Source: Symbiopectobacterium purcellii_A (GTDB taxonomy: Bacteria > Pseudomonadota > Gammaproteobacteria > Enterobacterales > Enterobacteriaceae). From it: a stretch of 64,000 bases of DNA. The stretch covers positions 3,658,001 through 3,722,000 of the forward strand of contig NZ_CP189882.1 in assembly GCF_052050035.1 (NCBI RefSeq). The letters run 5' to 3'. Numbering within the stretch: the stretch's first letter is position 1; each line of letters begins with the position of its first letter. Of the stretch, positions 26,533 to 35,269 are shown in pieces. The translations under genes and the position numbers were made by a program. The notes under the pieces are model-generated. The model made no database searches, was not told the DNA's origin, and saw nothing but the letters and a program-made list of their open reading frames with translations.

Positions 26533-26741
26533 TATCTCGGCTAAATGGACCCTACCAATCAGAGACTGGAAACCGGCTATGAGCCAATTCATGTTGATGT
26601 ATGGAGATCGGATTTCCGGTTAAGCGATGGAGCCATTTACACGAAATTCTTTACAGACTCTTTTGAGCAGTTATTCATCGTTGTGTTGGTTTTGTGAGCT
26701 ATGTCGTTGCAGTGGCTGCTCACTGATGAAGGAGGATCGCT

Positions 26742-26947
26742 ATGTCGATTTATACTGCTTATCCCCTGTATCGCTTCTCCTGCGTCGCGTTGCTGTTGTA
26801 GCCTTCGGCTTACTGGCATTGCCTGTGATGCTGTTTCGTACCGATCGCGCCCGCTTTTACAGCTATTTGCACCGTGTTTGGTTGAAAACCAGCGATCAAC
26901 CGGTCTGGATGGCGCAATCAGAAGCGGCGGCCGGTGATTTTTTCTAA
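26742..26947 (+). pseudogene. ybfA: YbfA homologue with one-base deletion
   Basis: ATG 26742 follows GGAGG. The first frame reads MSIYTAYPLYRF then meets a TAG. From CTTCTCCTGCGTCGC the next frame reads LLRRVAVVAFGLLALPVMLF and continues to AAAGDFF-stop, matching the 68-residue E. coli YbfA membrane protein. Adding one C to TTCTCC restores a single 68-codon frame. In E. coli ybfA is the divergent neighbour of kdpF. Function unknown; a sequencing error is possible. Confidence 0.8.
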
Positions 26948-27166
26948 GCTACGCTGTGAGTAAGTAAAAGCATTGATTCAGTAAAAACATCATTGTGCGC
27001 TACTGACCTCTATATCTCCCTCGGTCAGTAGCTCTGTTTGTTTGTTCTCTTTCCTTTTTCCTCTAATACACCCTGGTTTTTGTTTTCGCTCGATCTTCGT
27101 CGTTGTGCTCCGTAGCCGCTTGAAATCCGCTATGATGAGGGAATGTTGACGAACGGGAGAGCGTTT

Positions 27167-28126
27167 ATGATGTCAGCTCCTATTCCTGTTGGAATAAGTG
27201 CATGTTTACTCGGTGCGCCAGTGCGGTTTGACGGAGGGCATAAGCGCTTTGACTTCGCTGTTGATCAATTAGCGCCTTATTGCCATTTTCAGCCAGTATG
27301 CCCCGAAATGGCGGTCGGATTACCGGTGCCACGCCCCGCGCTGCGATTGGTCAACGCCGGTAAGCAGGGTATGCGGCTCTGTGCCAGCAACGGTTCTGGC
27401 ATCGATATCACCGATGAGATGCTCGCGTTTTCCGATCAAAAAATGGCATCGTTGCGCGATCTGTGCGGTTTTATCCTGTGCGCCAAATCCCCCATTTGTG
27501 GGATGGAACGGGTAAAGGTCTATGATAGTCAGGGGAAAAATGCCCAAAAAAACGGAGAAGGGCTGTTTGCGCAGGCGCTGAAACGGCATATGCCGTGGTT
27601 GCCGTTAGAGGAGAATTGGCGCTTGAACGATCCTGTGCTGCGAGAAAACTTTATTGCCCGGGTTTATGCCTTGCATGAATTGCAGCAGATCTGGCAGCAG
27701 GGGTTGTCGCGTGGTGCACTGATGGCGTTCCATAGTCGCTATAAATTGTTATTACTGGCGCACTCGCAGCCCGAATATCGAGAACTGGGCACTTTTGTCG
27801 CCGGCATGGCGCAATGGCCGACGCTGGAAGCCTTTGCCACGGAATACCGGCTGCGTTTTATGCGCTTGTTGTCTCACCCCGCATCGCGTCGCAACCATAC
27901 CAATGTATTGATGCACGTTCAGGGTTATTTTCGTCCCCACCTTAGCTCCCAGCAACGTCAGGAGTTGGCCAACTTAATCGATCGTTATCGGCAAGGTGTG
28001 CAACCGCTGCTGGCGCCAATGACGCTGTTGCGTCATTACATGACCGAATACCCTGATGATTACCTGGCGCAGCAGCGCTACTTTGACCCCTATCCCGAAG
28101 CTTTGCGTTTACGCTATGGCCACTAA
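27167..28126 (+). CDS. ybgA: DUF523-DUF1722 fusion protein (YbgA with N-terminal extension)
   Basis: 319 residues. The N-terminal half is a DUF523 domain with conserved cysteines (ISACLLG, PVCPEMAVGLPVPRPALRL, AKSPICGMERV). The C-terminal half is the YbgA/DUF1722 domain (FHSRYKLLLLAHSQPEYRELG, GYFRPHLSS). E. coli YbgA (169 residues) has only the second domain. Role unknown; adjacency to phr, 22 bp downstream, suggests a link with photolyase or DNA damage. ATG 27167 follows GGGAGA; the next codon is also ATG. Confidence 0.9.
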   Translation: MMSAPIPVGISACLLGAPVRFDGGHKRFDFAVDQLAPYCHFQPVCPEMAVGLPVPRPALRLVNAGKQGMRLCASNGSGIDITDEMLAFSDQKMASLRDLCGFILCAKSPICGMERVKVYDSQGKNAQKNGEGLFAQALKRHMPWLPLEENWRLNDPVLRENFIARVYALHELQQIWQQGLSRGALMAFHSRYKLLLLAHSQPEYRELGTFVAGMAQWPTLEAFATEYRLRFMRLLSHPASRRNHTNVLMHVQGYFRPHLSSQQRQELANLIDRYRQGVQPLLAPMTLLRHYMTEYPDDYLAQQRYFDPYPEALRLRYGH

Positions 28127-28148
28127 TGTTTTCCAGTAAGGATCAATT

Positions 28149-29603
28149 ATGACCACGCATCTGGTCTGGTTTCGCCATGATTTACGGATCACCGATCACT
28201 CCGCGCTGCATGCGGCCTGTCAGAACCCCGATGCCAAGGTCATTGCGCTCTATATTGCCACGCCAGGTCAATGGCAGACGCATGGCATGGCTCCGCGACA
28301 GGCGACGTTTCTGCTGCGCAACCTCCAGGCATTGCAACAGTCGTTGGCAGATAAAGGCATTCCCCTGTTTTATCAGCAGTGTGACCACTTTCATCTGGCG
28401 GTTGAGGCCGTTGATGCGTTTTGCAAAAAGCAGCATGTTTCACACCTGTTTTATCACTATCAGTACGAAATCAATGAACGTGAGCGTGATCGTGCGCTGG
28501 AAGCCAAACTGCATGGGCAGGTCGTGTGTCAGGGATTTGATGATAGCGTACTGTTAGCGCCAGGCAGTCTGGTGACGGGAAAGCAGGAGATGTACAAAGT
28601 CTTTACCCCGTTTCGCAAAGCGTTTATTCAACGTTTGCTGGAGAGAGAGATTACCTGTTTCCCGGTGCCGAAAAGGCGTGCCAATGCAAACGTGGAGACA
28701 TTGGCGGCGTTGACACCCTTCGATTACCCTCAACAGGCGGTGGATGAGACGTTGTTTCCGGCGGGCGAACAGGCCGCGTTGGCACGATTACGCCAGTTCT
28801 GCCAATCCAGCGTAGCGGGTTATGACCAACAGCGAGATTTTCCCGCACAGCAAGGCACCAGCCAGCTTTCGCCTTATCTGGCGTTGGGTGTCATCTCCCC
28901 GCGTCAGTGCTTCAATCGCCTGCGTACTGAGCATCCCACTCTGTTAGAACAGTCTGACGGCGGGGCATTTACCTGGTTGAGCGAGCTGGTATGGCGTGAG
29001 TTTTATCGCCATCTGCTGGTCGCCTGGCCACGCTTGTGTAAACACCACCCGTTTGTGGCGTGGACGCAGCAGGTGCAATGGCGACAAGACGAAAAAGCAC
29101 TGGCCGCCTGGCAACAGGGTAAAACCGGTTTTCCGATTGTTGATGCCGCAATGCGCCAACTGAACGGCACCGGATGGATGCATAATCGGTTACGCATGAT
29201 CTGCGCCAGTTTTCTGGTAAAAGATTTGCTTATCGACTGGCGGGCAGGGGAGCGGTATTTTATTTCTCAACTGCTGGACGGTGATTTGGCCGCGAACAAT
29301 GGCGGGTGGCAGTGGGCAGCCTCTACGGGTACGGACGCGGCGCCCTATTTTCGTATTTTTAACCCCACTACGCAGGGGGAACGTTTCGACCCGCAAGGGA
29401 CGTTTATCCGCCAGTGGGTGCCCGAACTGGCGGAAGTGCCAGAGCGTGATATTCACCAGCCGCATCGCTGGGCGCAGCGGGAAGGACGTGGGTTGGATTA
29501 CCCGACGCCGATGGTCGATCATAAGCAGGCCAGACAAATGACGTTGGAGGCTTTTGAAGCGGCGAAAGCGTCACAGGAACAAGGCCACAATCAGGCATAT
29601 TAA
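28149..29603 (+). CDS. phrB: Deoxyribodipyrimidine photolyase
   Basis: Light-driven repair of cyclobutane pyrimidine dimers. 484 residues. The N-terminal antenna-binding Rossmann domain (HLVWFRHDLRITDH) is followed by the FAD-binding domain with WLSELVWREFYRH, the signature GFPIVDAAMRQLNGTGWMHN, and NNGGWQWAASTGTDAAPYFR carrying electron-transfer tryptophans. Complete compared with the class I family. It sits between ybgA and ybgI. Confidence 0.97.
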   Translation: MTTHLVWFRHDLRITDHSALHAACQNPDAKVIALYIATPGQWQTHGMAPRQATFLLRNLQALQQSLADKGIPLFYQQCDHFHLAVEAVDAFCKKQHVSHLFYHYQYEINERERDRALEAKLHGQVVCQGFDDSVLLAPGSLVTGKQEMYKVFTPFRKAFIQRLLEREITCFPVPKRRANANVETLAALTPFDYPQQAVDETLFPAGEQAALARLRQFCQSSVAGYDQQRDFPAQQGTSQLSPYLALGVISPRQCFNRLRTEHPTLLEQSDGGAFTWLSELVWREFYRHLLVAWPRLCKHHPFVAWTQQVQWRQDEKALAAWQQGKTGFPIVDAAMRQLNGTGWMHNRLRMICASFLVKDLLIDWRAGERYFISQLLDGDLAANNGGWQWAASTGTDAAPYFRIFNPTTQGERFDPQGTFIRQWVPELAEVPERDIHQPHRWAQREGRGLDYPTPMVDHKQARQMTLEAFEAAKASQEQGHNQAY

Positions 29604-29611
29604 GGAGCGTT

Positions 29612-30355
29612 ATGCGCAACAGTGAATTGGAAACAGTGATCAATCAGCAACTGAATGTGGCCGCATTTCTGGATTATGCGCCTAACGGGTTGCAGGTTGA
29701 AGGGCGTGAAAACGTGCAACGTATTATCACCGGAGTCACCGCCTCGCAGGCATTGCTGGATGTAGCCGTTGCTCAACAGGCCGATGCCGTGCTGGTACAC
29801 CACGGCTATTTTTGGAAAAACGAGTCTCCGGTGATTTCTGGCATGAAGCGGCGCCGCTTGAAAACATTGCTGGCGAACGATATCAACCTGTATGGCTATC
29901 ATTTGCCGTTGGACGCGCACCCCGATCTAGGCAATAACGCCTGTCTGGCGGCGTTGCTAGACATCACCGTGTTGGGTGAGATTGAGCAACTGCTGCCTTA
30001 TGGTGAACTGTCTCAGCCTGTGAGTGGTGAGGCATTACGTGAGCGTCTGGAGACGCGATTGGGGCGTGGCGTGCTGCATTGTGGGGATAATGCACCGTCG
30101 CAGATAAAACGCTTGGCCTGGTGCTCAGGTGGTGGCCAAGGCTTTATTGAGCAAGCTGCGCGCTTTGGCGTGGAGGCCTTCATCACCGGGGAAGTGTCGG
30201 AACAGACGATTCATATCGCGCGCGAGATGGGGCTGCATTTCTACGCGGCAGGCCATCATGCAACGGAGCGTGGCGGTATTAAAGCACTGGGGGAGTGGCT
30301 GGCACAGCAGCACGGGTTTGATGTCACCTTTGTTGATATCCCCAATCCCGCCTAG
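29612..30355 (+). CDS. ybgI: YbgI, NIF3-family dinuclear metal protein
   Basis: 247 residues, the E. coli length. Metal-ligand motifs of the NIF3 family: VHHGYFWKNE, HLPLDAHPDLGNN and, near the C-terminus, AGHHATERGG. E. coli YbgI forms a hexameric toroid with a two-metal centre. Often annotated as GTP cyclohydrolase 1 type 2, but the physiological reaction is not settled. Eight bp after phr, so probably co-transcribed. Confidence 0.95.
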   Translation: MRNSELETVINQQLNVAAFLDYAPNGLQVEGRENVQRIITGVTASQALLDVAVAQQADAVLVHHGYFWKNESPVISGMKRRRLKTLLANDINLYGYHLPLDAHPDLGNNACLAALLDITVLGEIEQLLPYGELSQPVSGEALRERLETRLGRGVLHCGDNAPSQIKRLAWCSGGGQGFIEQAARFGVEAFITGEVSEQTIHIAREMGLHFYAAGHHATERGGIKALGEWLAQQHGFDVTFVDIPNPA

Positions 30356-30362
30356 TGTTAAT

Positions 30363-30408
30363 CAACCCACTGTTTTTTTAAAAATAATATAAAAATTTTA
30401 GTGGGTTG
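30363..30408 (+). terminator. Possible terminator after ybgI
   Basis: CAACCCACT / AGTGGGTTG arms separated by an AT-rich loop of 28 bases and followed by AAAAA. The loop is long, so the call is weak. It separates the phr group from pxpBCA. Confidence 0.4.
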
Positions 30409-30524
30409 AAAAAGGCATATTTATTGCCCGTCTATTAAGAAACCTTATCGCCATAACGTGTCTGGCGAGGTGCGAATCAAGGCGGCATGGCATAGCAATG
30501 CCCTACCGAGATGGGGAGAAGAGT

Positions 30525-31181
30525 GTGCAACGAGTGCGGTGCTACTTATTGGGCGAGCGGGCCGTGGTGCTGGAGTTGGAGCCGCCGCTGTCACTGCAAA
30601 GTCAACAGCGTATCTGGGGGCTGGCTGAACGTCTTCAACAGCATGAAGCGGTTGAGGCGGCGATCCCTGGGATGAATAATCTGACTGTGGTGTTAGCCCA
30701 CCCACAGCAGGCGGCACGCGATGCTATCGAACGATTGCAGCGCTGGTGGGAGGAGAGTGAATCGGTAACGCTCGAGGCGAGGGATATCACGATCCCGGTG
30801 GTGTATGGCGGTGATGCGGGCCCGGATTTGTTGCAGGTGGCGGCGCATTGCCAGCTTTCTCCTCGTCAGGTGGTGGAAGCGCATGCTGCGGCACACTACG
30901 TGGTCTACTTTCTGGGTTTTCAGCCGGGATTTCCTTATCTGGCTGGGTTGCCAGAGCACCTTCATACTCCACGGCGTGCAGAACCGCGCCTGAGTGTACC
31001 CGCTGGCAGTGTTGGTATCGGTGGTCGGCAAACCGGTATTTACCCGCTGGCAACTCCCGGGGGGTGGCAGTTAATTGGCCGAACGTCGGTAGCGTTGTTC
31101 GATCCGAGCGCGGAGCCACCTACGTTGTTGCGTCCCGGTGATAACGTGCGCTTTGTACCGCAACCGGAGGGCCTATGCTGA
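30525..31181 (+). CDS. pxpB: 5-oxoprolinase subunit B
   Basis: With PxpC and PxpA cleaves 5-oxoproline (pyroglutamate) to glutamate using ATP. The GTG at 30525 (VQRVRCYLLGERAVV) follows GGGGAG and aligns with the E. coli start. 218 residues, KipI-like; conserved GFQPGFPYLAGLP, TPRRAEPRLSVPAGSVGIGG and PGGWQLIGRT. It overlaps pxpC by 7 bp, indicating translational coupling. Confidence 0.95.
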   Translation: MQRVRCYLLGERAVVLELEPPLSLQSQQRIWGLAERLQQHEAVEAAIPGMNNLTVVLAHPQQAARDAIERLQRWWEESESVTLEARDITIPVVYGGDAGPDLLQVAAHCQLSPRQVVEAHAAAHYVVYFLGFQPGFPYLAGLPEHLHTPRRAEPRLSVPAGSVGIGGRQTGIYPLATPGGWQLIGRTSVALFDPSAEPPTLLRPGDNVRFVPQPEGLC

Positions 31182-32107
31182 AGATCATTCATGCCGGGCT
31201 GCATACTTCGGTGCAGGATGCCGGGCGTCATCATCTGCGTCATCTGGGTATCAGTCAGTCTGGCGCGCTGGACACGCCAGCGTTAAACATCGCCAATTCG
31301 TTGGTGGGTAACGCGATGTCCGAAGCCGGGCTGGAAATTACGCTCGGAAAATTCGCTGCGACCTTTACGTCATCCTGCTGGATTGCGTTGACGGGCGCTG
31401 ATAGTCACGCTGAGCTCGACGGGAAACCGGTCTGGACCGGCTGGCGCTTTCATGTGAAAGCGGGGCAAACGCTCAGGCTGCGTATGCCGCGCCGAGGCAT
31501 GCGCAGCTATCTGGCCATTTCGGGTGGCCTGGGGCTACCGGATGTGCTCGGGTCACTCAGTACCGATTTGAAAGCCGGATTTGGTGGTTATCTGGGTCGC
31601 CCACTTCAGGATGGCGATACGCTGCCACTGAAAAAAGCGGCCTACCGCAAGCCGCATAAGCCTGTGGGCATCAAGCAAATTCTGTTCAGTAATCGGGTGC
31701 GGGTGCTTCCAGGGCCGGAATATCATGAATTCAGTGAAGAGGCGCGTGACACCTTCTGGCGCACAGGGTGGCAACTGAGTCCACAGAGTAACCGTATGGG
31801 ATATCGGTTGCAGGGACCTGCGTTGACACGTATCACATCGCGAGAACTTTTTTCGCACGGTGTGCTGCCGGGAGTCATTCAGGTGCCGCACAGTGGTCAA
31901 CCGATCTTGTTGCTGGCAGATGCGCAGACCACCGGGGGCTACCCACGCATTTCCTGCGTGATTGACGCGGATTTATTCCATCTGGCGCAGATTCGGCTCG
32001 GTGAACCGATACATTTCATTCCCTGCACGCTGGACGACGCCCTGCGTGCGTCAGATGCGCAAAGGTGCTATCTGGAACAACTGGCGTGGAGGCTCAATGA
32101 TTATTGA
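31175..32107 (+). CDS. pxpC: 5-oxoprolinase subunit C
   Basis: 310 residues, KipA/allophanate-hydrolase-2 fold, partner of PxpB. Motifs: AGLHTSVQDAGR near the start, HLGISQSGALD, NRMGYRLQGP, GVLPGVIQVPHSGQPI and LLADAQTTGGYPR. It overlaps pxpA by 11 bp. Complete. Confidence 0.95.
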   Translation: MLKIIHAGLHTSVQDAGRHHLRHLGISQSGALDTPALNIANSLVGNAMSEAGLEITLGKFAATFTSSCWIALTGADSHAELDGKPVWTGWRFHVKAGQTLRLRMPRRGMRSYLAISGGLGLPDVLGSLSTDLKAGFGGYLGRPLQDGDTLPLKKAAYRKPHKPVGIKQILFSNRVRVLPGPEYHEFSEEARDTFWRTGWQLSPQSNRMGYRLQGPALTRITSRELFSHGVLPGVIQVPHSGQPILLLADAQTTGGYPRISCVIDADLFHLAQIRLGEPIHFIPCTLDDALRASDAQRCYLEQLAWRLNDY

Positions 32108-32834
32108 TTTAAATGCCGATCTGGGCGAAGGCGGTCGCCACGATGAAGCGCTATTACAGCTGGTGACGTCTGCCAATATTGCCTGTGGGTTTCATGCGGG
32201 CGATGCTCAAACCATGCGCCAGTCGGTGCGTTGGGGGATGCGTTACGGCGTGGCGCTGGGTGCCCATCCCAGCTTTTTGGATCGGGAAAACTTTGGCCGT
32301 AAAGCGATGTCAGTATCCGCAGACACGGTCTTCGCTCAGGTGGTGTATCAACTGGGTGCGTTAAGTGCGATTGTGGCGGTTGAAGGTGGCAGGCTGACGC
32401 ATGTCAAACCGCACGGCATGCTGTATAACCAGGCTGCGCGGGATCCCATGCTGGCCGATGCGATTGCGCGTGCGGTGAAATCGGTGAATCCGGCGTTGCG
32501 GCTGGTCGGGCTAGCAGGAAGTGAATTGATTCACGCGGGGCAGCGTCTGGGATTGGCAACACGGCAGGAGGTGTTTGCCGACCGCGGTTACCTGCCGGAC
32601 GGCACGCTGGTGCCGCGCGACCAAACTGCCGCGTTGATCAAAAGCGATGAGTTGGCGCTGGCGCAAACGCTGGAGATCATTAAACGGCGAAGGGTGCGGG
32701 CCAGTGATGGCACCTGGGTTGACGTTGAGGCCGATACGGTTTGTCTTCATGGCGACGGCGATCATGCATTGCTGTTTGCGCGCAAGCTGCGTCAGTGTTT
32801 CAATGAGCACCAGATTCAGGTCAGGGCGGCGTAA
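32097..32834 (+). CDS. pxpA: 5-oxoprolinase subunit A (LamB/YcsF family)
   Basis: 245 residues from ATG 32097, which follows GGAGG inside the end of pxpC; the upstream open frame is only overlap. LamB/YcsF motifs: IDLNADLGEGG, TSANIACGFHAGD, GAHPSFLDRENFGR, VKPHGMLYN and VCLHGDGDHA. E. coli PxpA has 244 residues. A decayed pcp follows after 20 bp, giving a once-coherent pyroglutamate unit. Confidence 0.96.
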   Translation: MIIDLNADLGEGGRHDEALLQLVTSANIACGFHAGDAQTMRQSVRWGMRYGVALGAHPSFLDRENFGRKAMSVSADTVFAQVVYQLGALSAIVAVEGGRLTHVKPHGMLYNQAARDPMLADAIARAVKSVNPALRLVGLAGSELIHAGQRLGLATRQEVFADRGYLPDGTLVPRDQTAALIKSDELALAQTLEIIKRRRVRASDGTWVDVEADTVCLHGDGDHALLFARKLRQCFNEHQIQVRAA

Positions 32835-33416
32835 CGCACAAGTAGATATAAAAGATGAAAACTGTTTTAGTGACGGCGTTTGAACCCTTTGACGGAGAAG
32901 CCATTAATCCGTCCTGGGAAGCGGTCAAGGTATTGCAAGGACGTGAGATTGCTGGCGCACGGGTGGTGACCTGGCAATTAGCCTGAGTGTTTGACCTTGC
33001 TTTGCAGCAGCTTAACGCCGCGCTGGCTGAGCATCAGCCCGACTGCGTGCTGGCTGTGGGGCAAGCCGGAGGCCGCGCCGAGATCACCGTTGAACGGATT
33101 GCCATCAATATCAATGATGCGCGTATTCCTGACAATGAGGGTAAGCAGCCCATTGATACCCCGGTGATCCCAGGAGGCACAGACGCCTATTTTTCCACCT
33201 TGCCGATTAAATCGATGGTTAATGCATTACGCGAGCAGGGTATTCCTGCCTCGGTGTCCCACACCGCAGGCACCTTCGTTTGCAATCATGTGATGTAGGG
33301 CTTATTGCACGCGCTGGCACAGTGCCCGGAGGCGGCCAGCGGTGGGTTTGTTCATATTCTTTATGCACCGGAACAGGCAGCGCGCCATCCTGGCGAGCCA
33401 TCCATGCCGATTGCTA

Positions 33417-34296
33417 TAGCCAAGCGACTTAATTTTGATTACACCATATGGACTGAGAACAAACTCTCTGTATCGCAACCCATCTCTCTTTTTTTGCTTT
33501 TTGCTTGTGCCCATTTATGCTCAATTGGGTTAAGATCTGGCGAATATGTAGGCAAATACTCCACCATATACCCTGCATCGATGATGACTTGTTGAATATT
33601 ATGTTTTTTGTGAAAAGTGGCATTGTCCATCATGATTACACTGTTTTTAGGGAGTACTGGGATAAGGACTTGTGTGACCCAGGCATAGAAAACATCGCTG
33701 TTAATATTGATATCAAATAATCCGATAGCAAACAGCGTTGTGCCTAATAAAGCGCCGATAACATTTGTTCTTCCCCTAGCTCCCCAGTTCTTCAGGCCAA
33801 AACACCGTTGACCTTTTGGGGAATAGCCGTGAGTCCGTGGGGCATCGTGTGAAAAACCACTTTCATCAATAAAAACAATAGGTTTACCTTCTTTTTCATA
33901 CTGTTGTTTTTTTTGTTGAAATCCCTGCCGGGCGTTTTCGTCGGCTTTCGGATGACGTAGAGTTTTTTTTATAGGTCAATCCCAGCTTTTTAAGCGCTTG
34001 CCAAATGGCCTTCTGACAAACGCCAAAACGCTCTGCACGTTCTTTTTGGTAAGCATCTGGATATTGTTCAACATCTTTTATCAACTCGGATTTATCGATC
34101 TTTCGCTGACGCGTGGTCGATGCTTTTGACTCTATTTGATTAATCCAACGCGATACAGAGGCAGGGCCAATCCGAAATTGCTTCGCTGTTTCTCGGATAC
34201 TCAACCCTTCGTTTTTCCGTGTAGATATCACTTTACGTCTAAAATCAATTGAATAGCTCATTTAAATAATGTAATCAAAATTAAGTCGTTTAGCTA
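33417..34296 (-). mobile_element. IS630-family element, copy C, reference length 880 bp
   Basis: Clean insertion with TA duplicated at 33415-33416 and 34297-34298. Ends TAGCCAAGCGACTTAATTTT and (inverted) TAGCTAAACGACTTAATTTT. It is the only complete uninterrupted copy in the window. Confidence 0.95.
33439..34261 (-). CDS. IS630 transposase with programmed frameshift
   Basis: First frame 33896-34261 (121 residues: HTH, SIDFRRKVISTRKNEGLSIR). The second frame is entered at the A8 run in TATAAAAAAAACTC; shifting there gives the continuous reading KKTLRHPKADENARQGFQQ. DDE residues FIDESGF, MMDNATFH, NPIEHKW. Tc1/mariner-IS630 superfamily. All copies share the same A8 site, so the shift is likely programmed rather than mutational. 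Confidence 0.88.
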
Positions 34297-34420
34297 TATG
34301 GTGACGCAGGCGCTGGTTGCCATGATTGCTGTCGCGGTGACCCAGCAGCAAGACGCGATTATTTCTGGCGGTACCACGCATTAGCATCCGGGCAAATCCC
34401 CAACCAGAAAGGAGAGATTG

Positions 34421-35212
34421 ATGCCTGAGGGGCCAGAGATCCGCCGTGCCGCCGACGCATTAGCCGCAGCGGTGGTAGGGCAGCCGTTAACCGAGGTGTG
34501 GTTTGCTTTCCCTGAATTAAAACCTTACGAAACTGAGCTTACAGGACAGCGGATTGAAAAGCTGGAAACGCGTGGTAAAGCGTTGCTCACCTACTTTTCT
34601 GCTGGGCGGGTGCTTTATACCCATAACCAGCTTTATGGCCTGTGGCGCGTTGTTGATGCGGGCGTGACGCCAGACACCAAACGCGATTTGCGCGTTCGCC
34701 TAGAAACGCAACACCGTGCAATTCTACTCTATAGCGCCTCGGATATTGCCATGTTCACGCCGGATGCGCTTGCGGCACATCCTTTCTTGCAGCGCATTGG
34801 CCCTGATGTGCTCGATATACGCGTCACGCCGCAGCAAGTACAGACCCGATTGTTAAGCGAACGGTTTCGCCGCCGTCGCCTGAGTGGTTTGTTACTCGAT
34901 CAGGCTTTTTTAGCCGGACTGGGCAACTATTTGCGTGCGGAGATTTTATGGCACGCGGCGCTGTCGCCGCAGCACACGGCGATGACGTTGGATGAGGGGC
35001 AACGGACCAAACTGAGTGACGCGTTATTATCACTGCCGCGCCTTTCCTACCACACACGGGGAACGGTGGATGACAACCACCATCATGGCGCGTTGTTCCG
35101 TTTTAAGGTTTTTGACCGTGAAGGAGAACCGTGCGAGCGCTGTGTGCAAGCTATCGTGCGCACCATGCTCTCGTCGCGCCCGTTTTTCTGGTGCCCACAT
35201 TGCCAGCATTGA
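34421..35212 (+). CDS. nei: Endonuclease VIII
   Basis: DNA glycosylase/AP lyase for oxidised pyrimidines. 263 residues, as E. coli. ATG 34421, behind GGAGAG, leaves the mature N-terminal catalytic Pro and Glu (PEGPEIRRAAD); a TTG one codon upstream must not be the start, because it would bury Pro2. Helix-two-turn-helix GLGNYLRAEILW and a C-terminal zinc finger CERC...CPHC. It is convergent with gltA. Confidence 0.96.
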   Translation: MPEGPEIRRAADALAAAVVGQPLTEVWFAFPELKPYETELTGQRIEKLETRGKALLTYFSAGRVLYTHNQLYGLWRVVDAGVTPDTKRDLRVRLETQHRAILLYSASDIAMFTPDALAAHPFLQRIGPDVLDIRVTPQQVQTRLLSERFRRRRLSGLLLDQAFLAGLGNYLRAEILWHAALSPQHTAMTLDEGQRTKLSDALLSLPRLSYHTRGTVDDNHHHGALFRFKVFDREGEPCERCVQAIVRTMLSSRPFFWCPHCQH

Positions 35213-35217
35213 GACGT

Positions 35218-35244
35218 AAAAAAGCCGAAGAAACCCGGCTTTTT
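35218..35244. terminator. Bidirectional nei/gltA terminator
   Basis: AAAAAAGCCG / CGGCTTTTT stem-loop with T-tracts on both strands between convergent genes. Confidence 0.85.
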
Positions 35245-35269
35245 GAAGTATTTGCCTTACTGATGATGC

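Larger units (their letters stand above)
22771..26623 (+). pseudogene. IS256 transposase, copy 1, broken in three places
   Basis: Pieces 22771-23032, 23805-23892, 24999-25645 and 26533-26623 together give the mutator-type transposase seen intact at 60257-61468. The first two catalytic Asp (YLDCIVVK, CCDGLKGF) survive, but the Glu-bearing NAIESLNASL segment lies in the deleted 120 bp, so the enzyme would be dead even after excision of the inserts. Confidence 0.88.
22712..26660 (+). mobile_element. IS256-family element copy 1, host of a nested IS cluster
   Basis: Ends GAGAGTGTAAAAAGATCTGTG and, inverted, GAGTCTGTAAAGAATTTCGTG. A perfect 8-bp target duplication ttttgagc lies at 22704-22711 and 26661-26668. 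Into this one element went an IS630 with a MITE at its left side (23031-23804), an IS30 (23893-24995) and a second IS630 (25646-26532) with loss of 120 bp. The insertions bring about 1.3 kb up to 3.95 kb. Confidence 0.93.
32855..34384 (+). pseudogene. pcp: Pyrrolidone-carboxylate peptidase, two stops and an IS630 insertion
   Basis: A cysteine peptidase removing N-terminal pyroglutamate. MKTVLVTAFEPFDGEAINPSWE, VGQAGGRAEITVERIAIN, ARIPDNEGKQPID and TAGTFVCNHVM (catalytic Cys) are clear. Lesions: TGA at 32984-32986, TAG at 33296-33298 and IS630 copy C in a TA after SMPIA. Beyond the IS the frame resumes (MVTQALVAMIAVAVTQ) and stops at 34384. Genomes with pcp commonly have it elsewhere; placed next to pxpBCA, it would have fed them pyroglutamate. 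Confidence 0.93.
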
